Of a stretch of 15,305 nucleotides of DNA, positions 14,917-15,305 are shown piece by piece. Source of the DNA: CAZNNH01 sp964574335. Lineage in GTDB: Bacteria > Acidobacteriota > Vicinamibacteria > Fen-336. The translations under genes and the position numbers were made by a program. The notes under the pieces are model-generated. The model saw nothing but the letters and a program-made list of their open reading frames with translations, ran no database searches and had not been told where the DNA came from. Position 1 is the first letter of the stretch. Every line of letters starts with the position of its first letter. The stretch lies in NCBI GenBank assembly GCA_964574335.1, contig CAZNNH010000151.1, positions 1-15,305 on the forward strand. The letters run 5' to 3'.

Positions 14917-15305
14917 ATGAGGGTCGGCCCGGCCCGACGGGTCACCCTGGCCCTGACGTCCTGCCTCGCGCTCGGCGTCTTTGCGGCGGCCAAGGAGCCG
15001 GCCCGGGGGGGCAGCGACCTCGACCGCAGCCTCCAGGCCCTCGTCGACGAGGGGGCGATCCCGGGCGCCGTGGCCCTCCTCGCCCGGCACGGGCAGGTGG
15101 TGGCCACCCGCGTGGTCGGCTGGCGCGACGTGGCCGCCGCCCAGCCGATGACCGAGGAGACGATCTTCCGCCTCTACTCGATGTCCAAGCCGATCACCAG
15201 CGTCGCGATCCTGATGCTGGCCGAGGAGGGCAAGCTCTCCCTCGACGACCCCGTCTCCAAGTTCCTGCCCGAGCTGGCCCACCTGCGGGTCTACACGAGC
15301 GGTGA
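14917..15305 (+). CDS. Serine hydrolase of the beta-lactamase / D-alanyl carboxypeptidase (class C-like) family, 5' part
   Basis: Only the first 129 codons are in the window. After a basic start (MRVGPARR) and a hydrophobic stretch, the mature part begins with SDLDRSLQALVDEGAIPGAVALLARHGQ, broken at residue limits as DLDRSLQALVDEG then AIPGAVALLARHGQ. The active-site SxxK motif is in FRLYSMSKPITS, where Ser acts as nucleophile and Lys as base; the LDDPVSKFLPEL segment is typical. Related proteins are exported esterases, peptidases or penicillin-binding-like enzymes, and few are true beta-lactamases. LTSC at residues 13-16 could be a lipobox, but the stretch before it is short, so a normal signal peptide is as likely. 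ATG 14917 lies 4 bases after the carboxylesterase stop, with GAGG too close to be a good site, so translational coupling is likely. The Tyr motif of the family is beyond the window. Confidence 0.88.
   Translation, partial: MRVGPARRVTLALTSCLALGVFAAAKEPARGGSDLDRSLQALVDEGAIPGAVALLARHGQVVATRVVGWRDVAAAQPMTEETIFRLYSMSKPITSVAILMLAEEGKLSLDDPVSKFLPELAHLRVYTSG

Noticed and set aside
13203..15107. A 634-codon open frame on the minus strand
   Set aside because: It lies antisense to the carboxylesterase and the following hydrolase, both with full family motifs, and shows low-complexity composition.

Overview
The window is a very GC-rich bacterial scaffold of 15.3 kb with two 10-N gaps, which suggests a draft or metagenome-assembled genome. 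Gene content points to a soil or sediment type heterotroph, most plausibly Acidobacteriota or a similar high-GC lineage. The supporting genes are a hybrid histidine kinase with a ligand-sensing propeller, an S9 peptidase and several exported esterase-type hydrolases. No rRNA or marker gene is present, so the phylum is an inference.

Layout, left to right: a class I SAM methyltransferase on the minus strand; divergent from it, an exported S9 prolyl-oligopeptidase-like peptidase, broken by a one-base frameshift and with a shortened propeller; an exported isochorismatase-like cysteine hydrolase; then about 2.6 kb of low-coding, decaying DNA. That decaying stretch holds dispersed palindromic repeats, an HNH endonuclease-like pseudogene with at least two lesions, and a duplicated copy of that gene's 3' end. 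Next come an FAD-dependent oxidoreductase (+) and a very large hybrid sensor kinase (-), which converge on a block of repeats. After another repeat block come a membrane-anchored alpha/beta hydrolase (-) and, divergent from it, a type-B carboxylesterase (+). The carboxylesterase is followed after 4 bases by the start of a serine beta-lactamase-like hydrolase that runs off the window.

Working together: the carboxylesterase and the beta-lactamase-like hydrolase look like one operon of exported ester or amide hydrolases, with a third hydrolase divergent from it. The hybrid kinase is a transmembrane sensor with its own receiver domain, but no DNA-binding output domain or partner is encoded here, so its target is unknown. 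The methyltransferase, FAD enzyme and cysteine hydrolase have no visible functional link to each other.

The most unusual thing is a family of dispersed intergenic repeats bounded by GTCATCCTGAG / CTCAGGATGAC, with internal GAAGGATCT...AGATCCTTC stems and a TTCGAAGCAGC motif. They occur in at least six intergenic places. At three different genes the repeat edge supplies the stop codon, each time as TCC-TGA. I found no CRISPR array, tRNA, rRNA, integrase, transposase or obvious new defence system.
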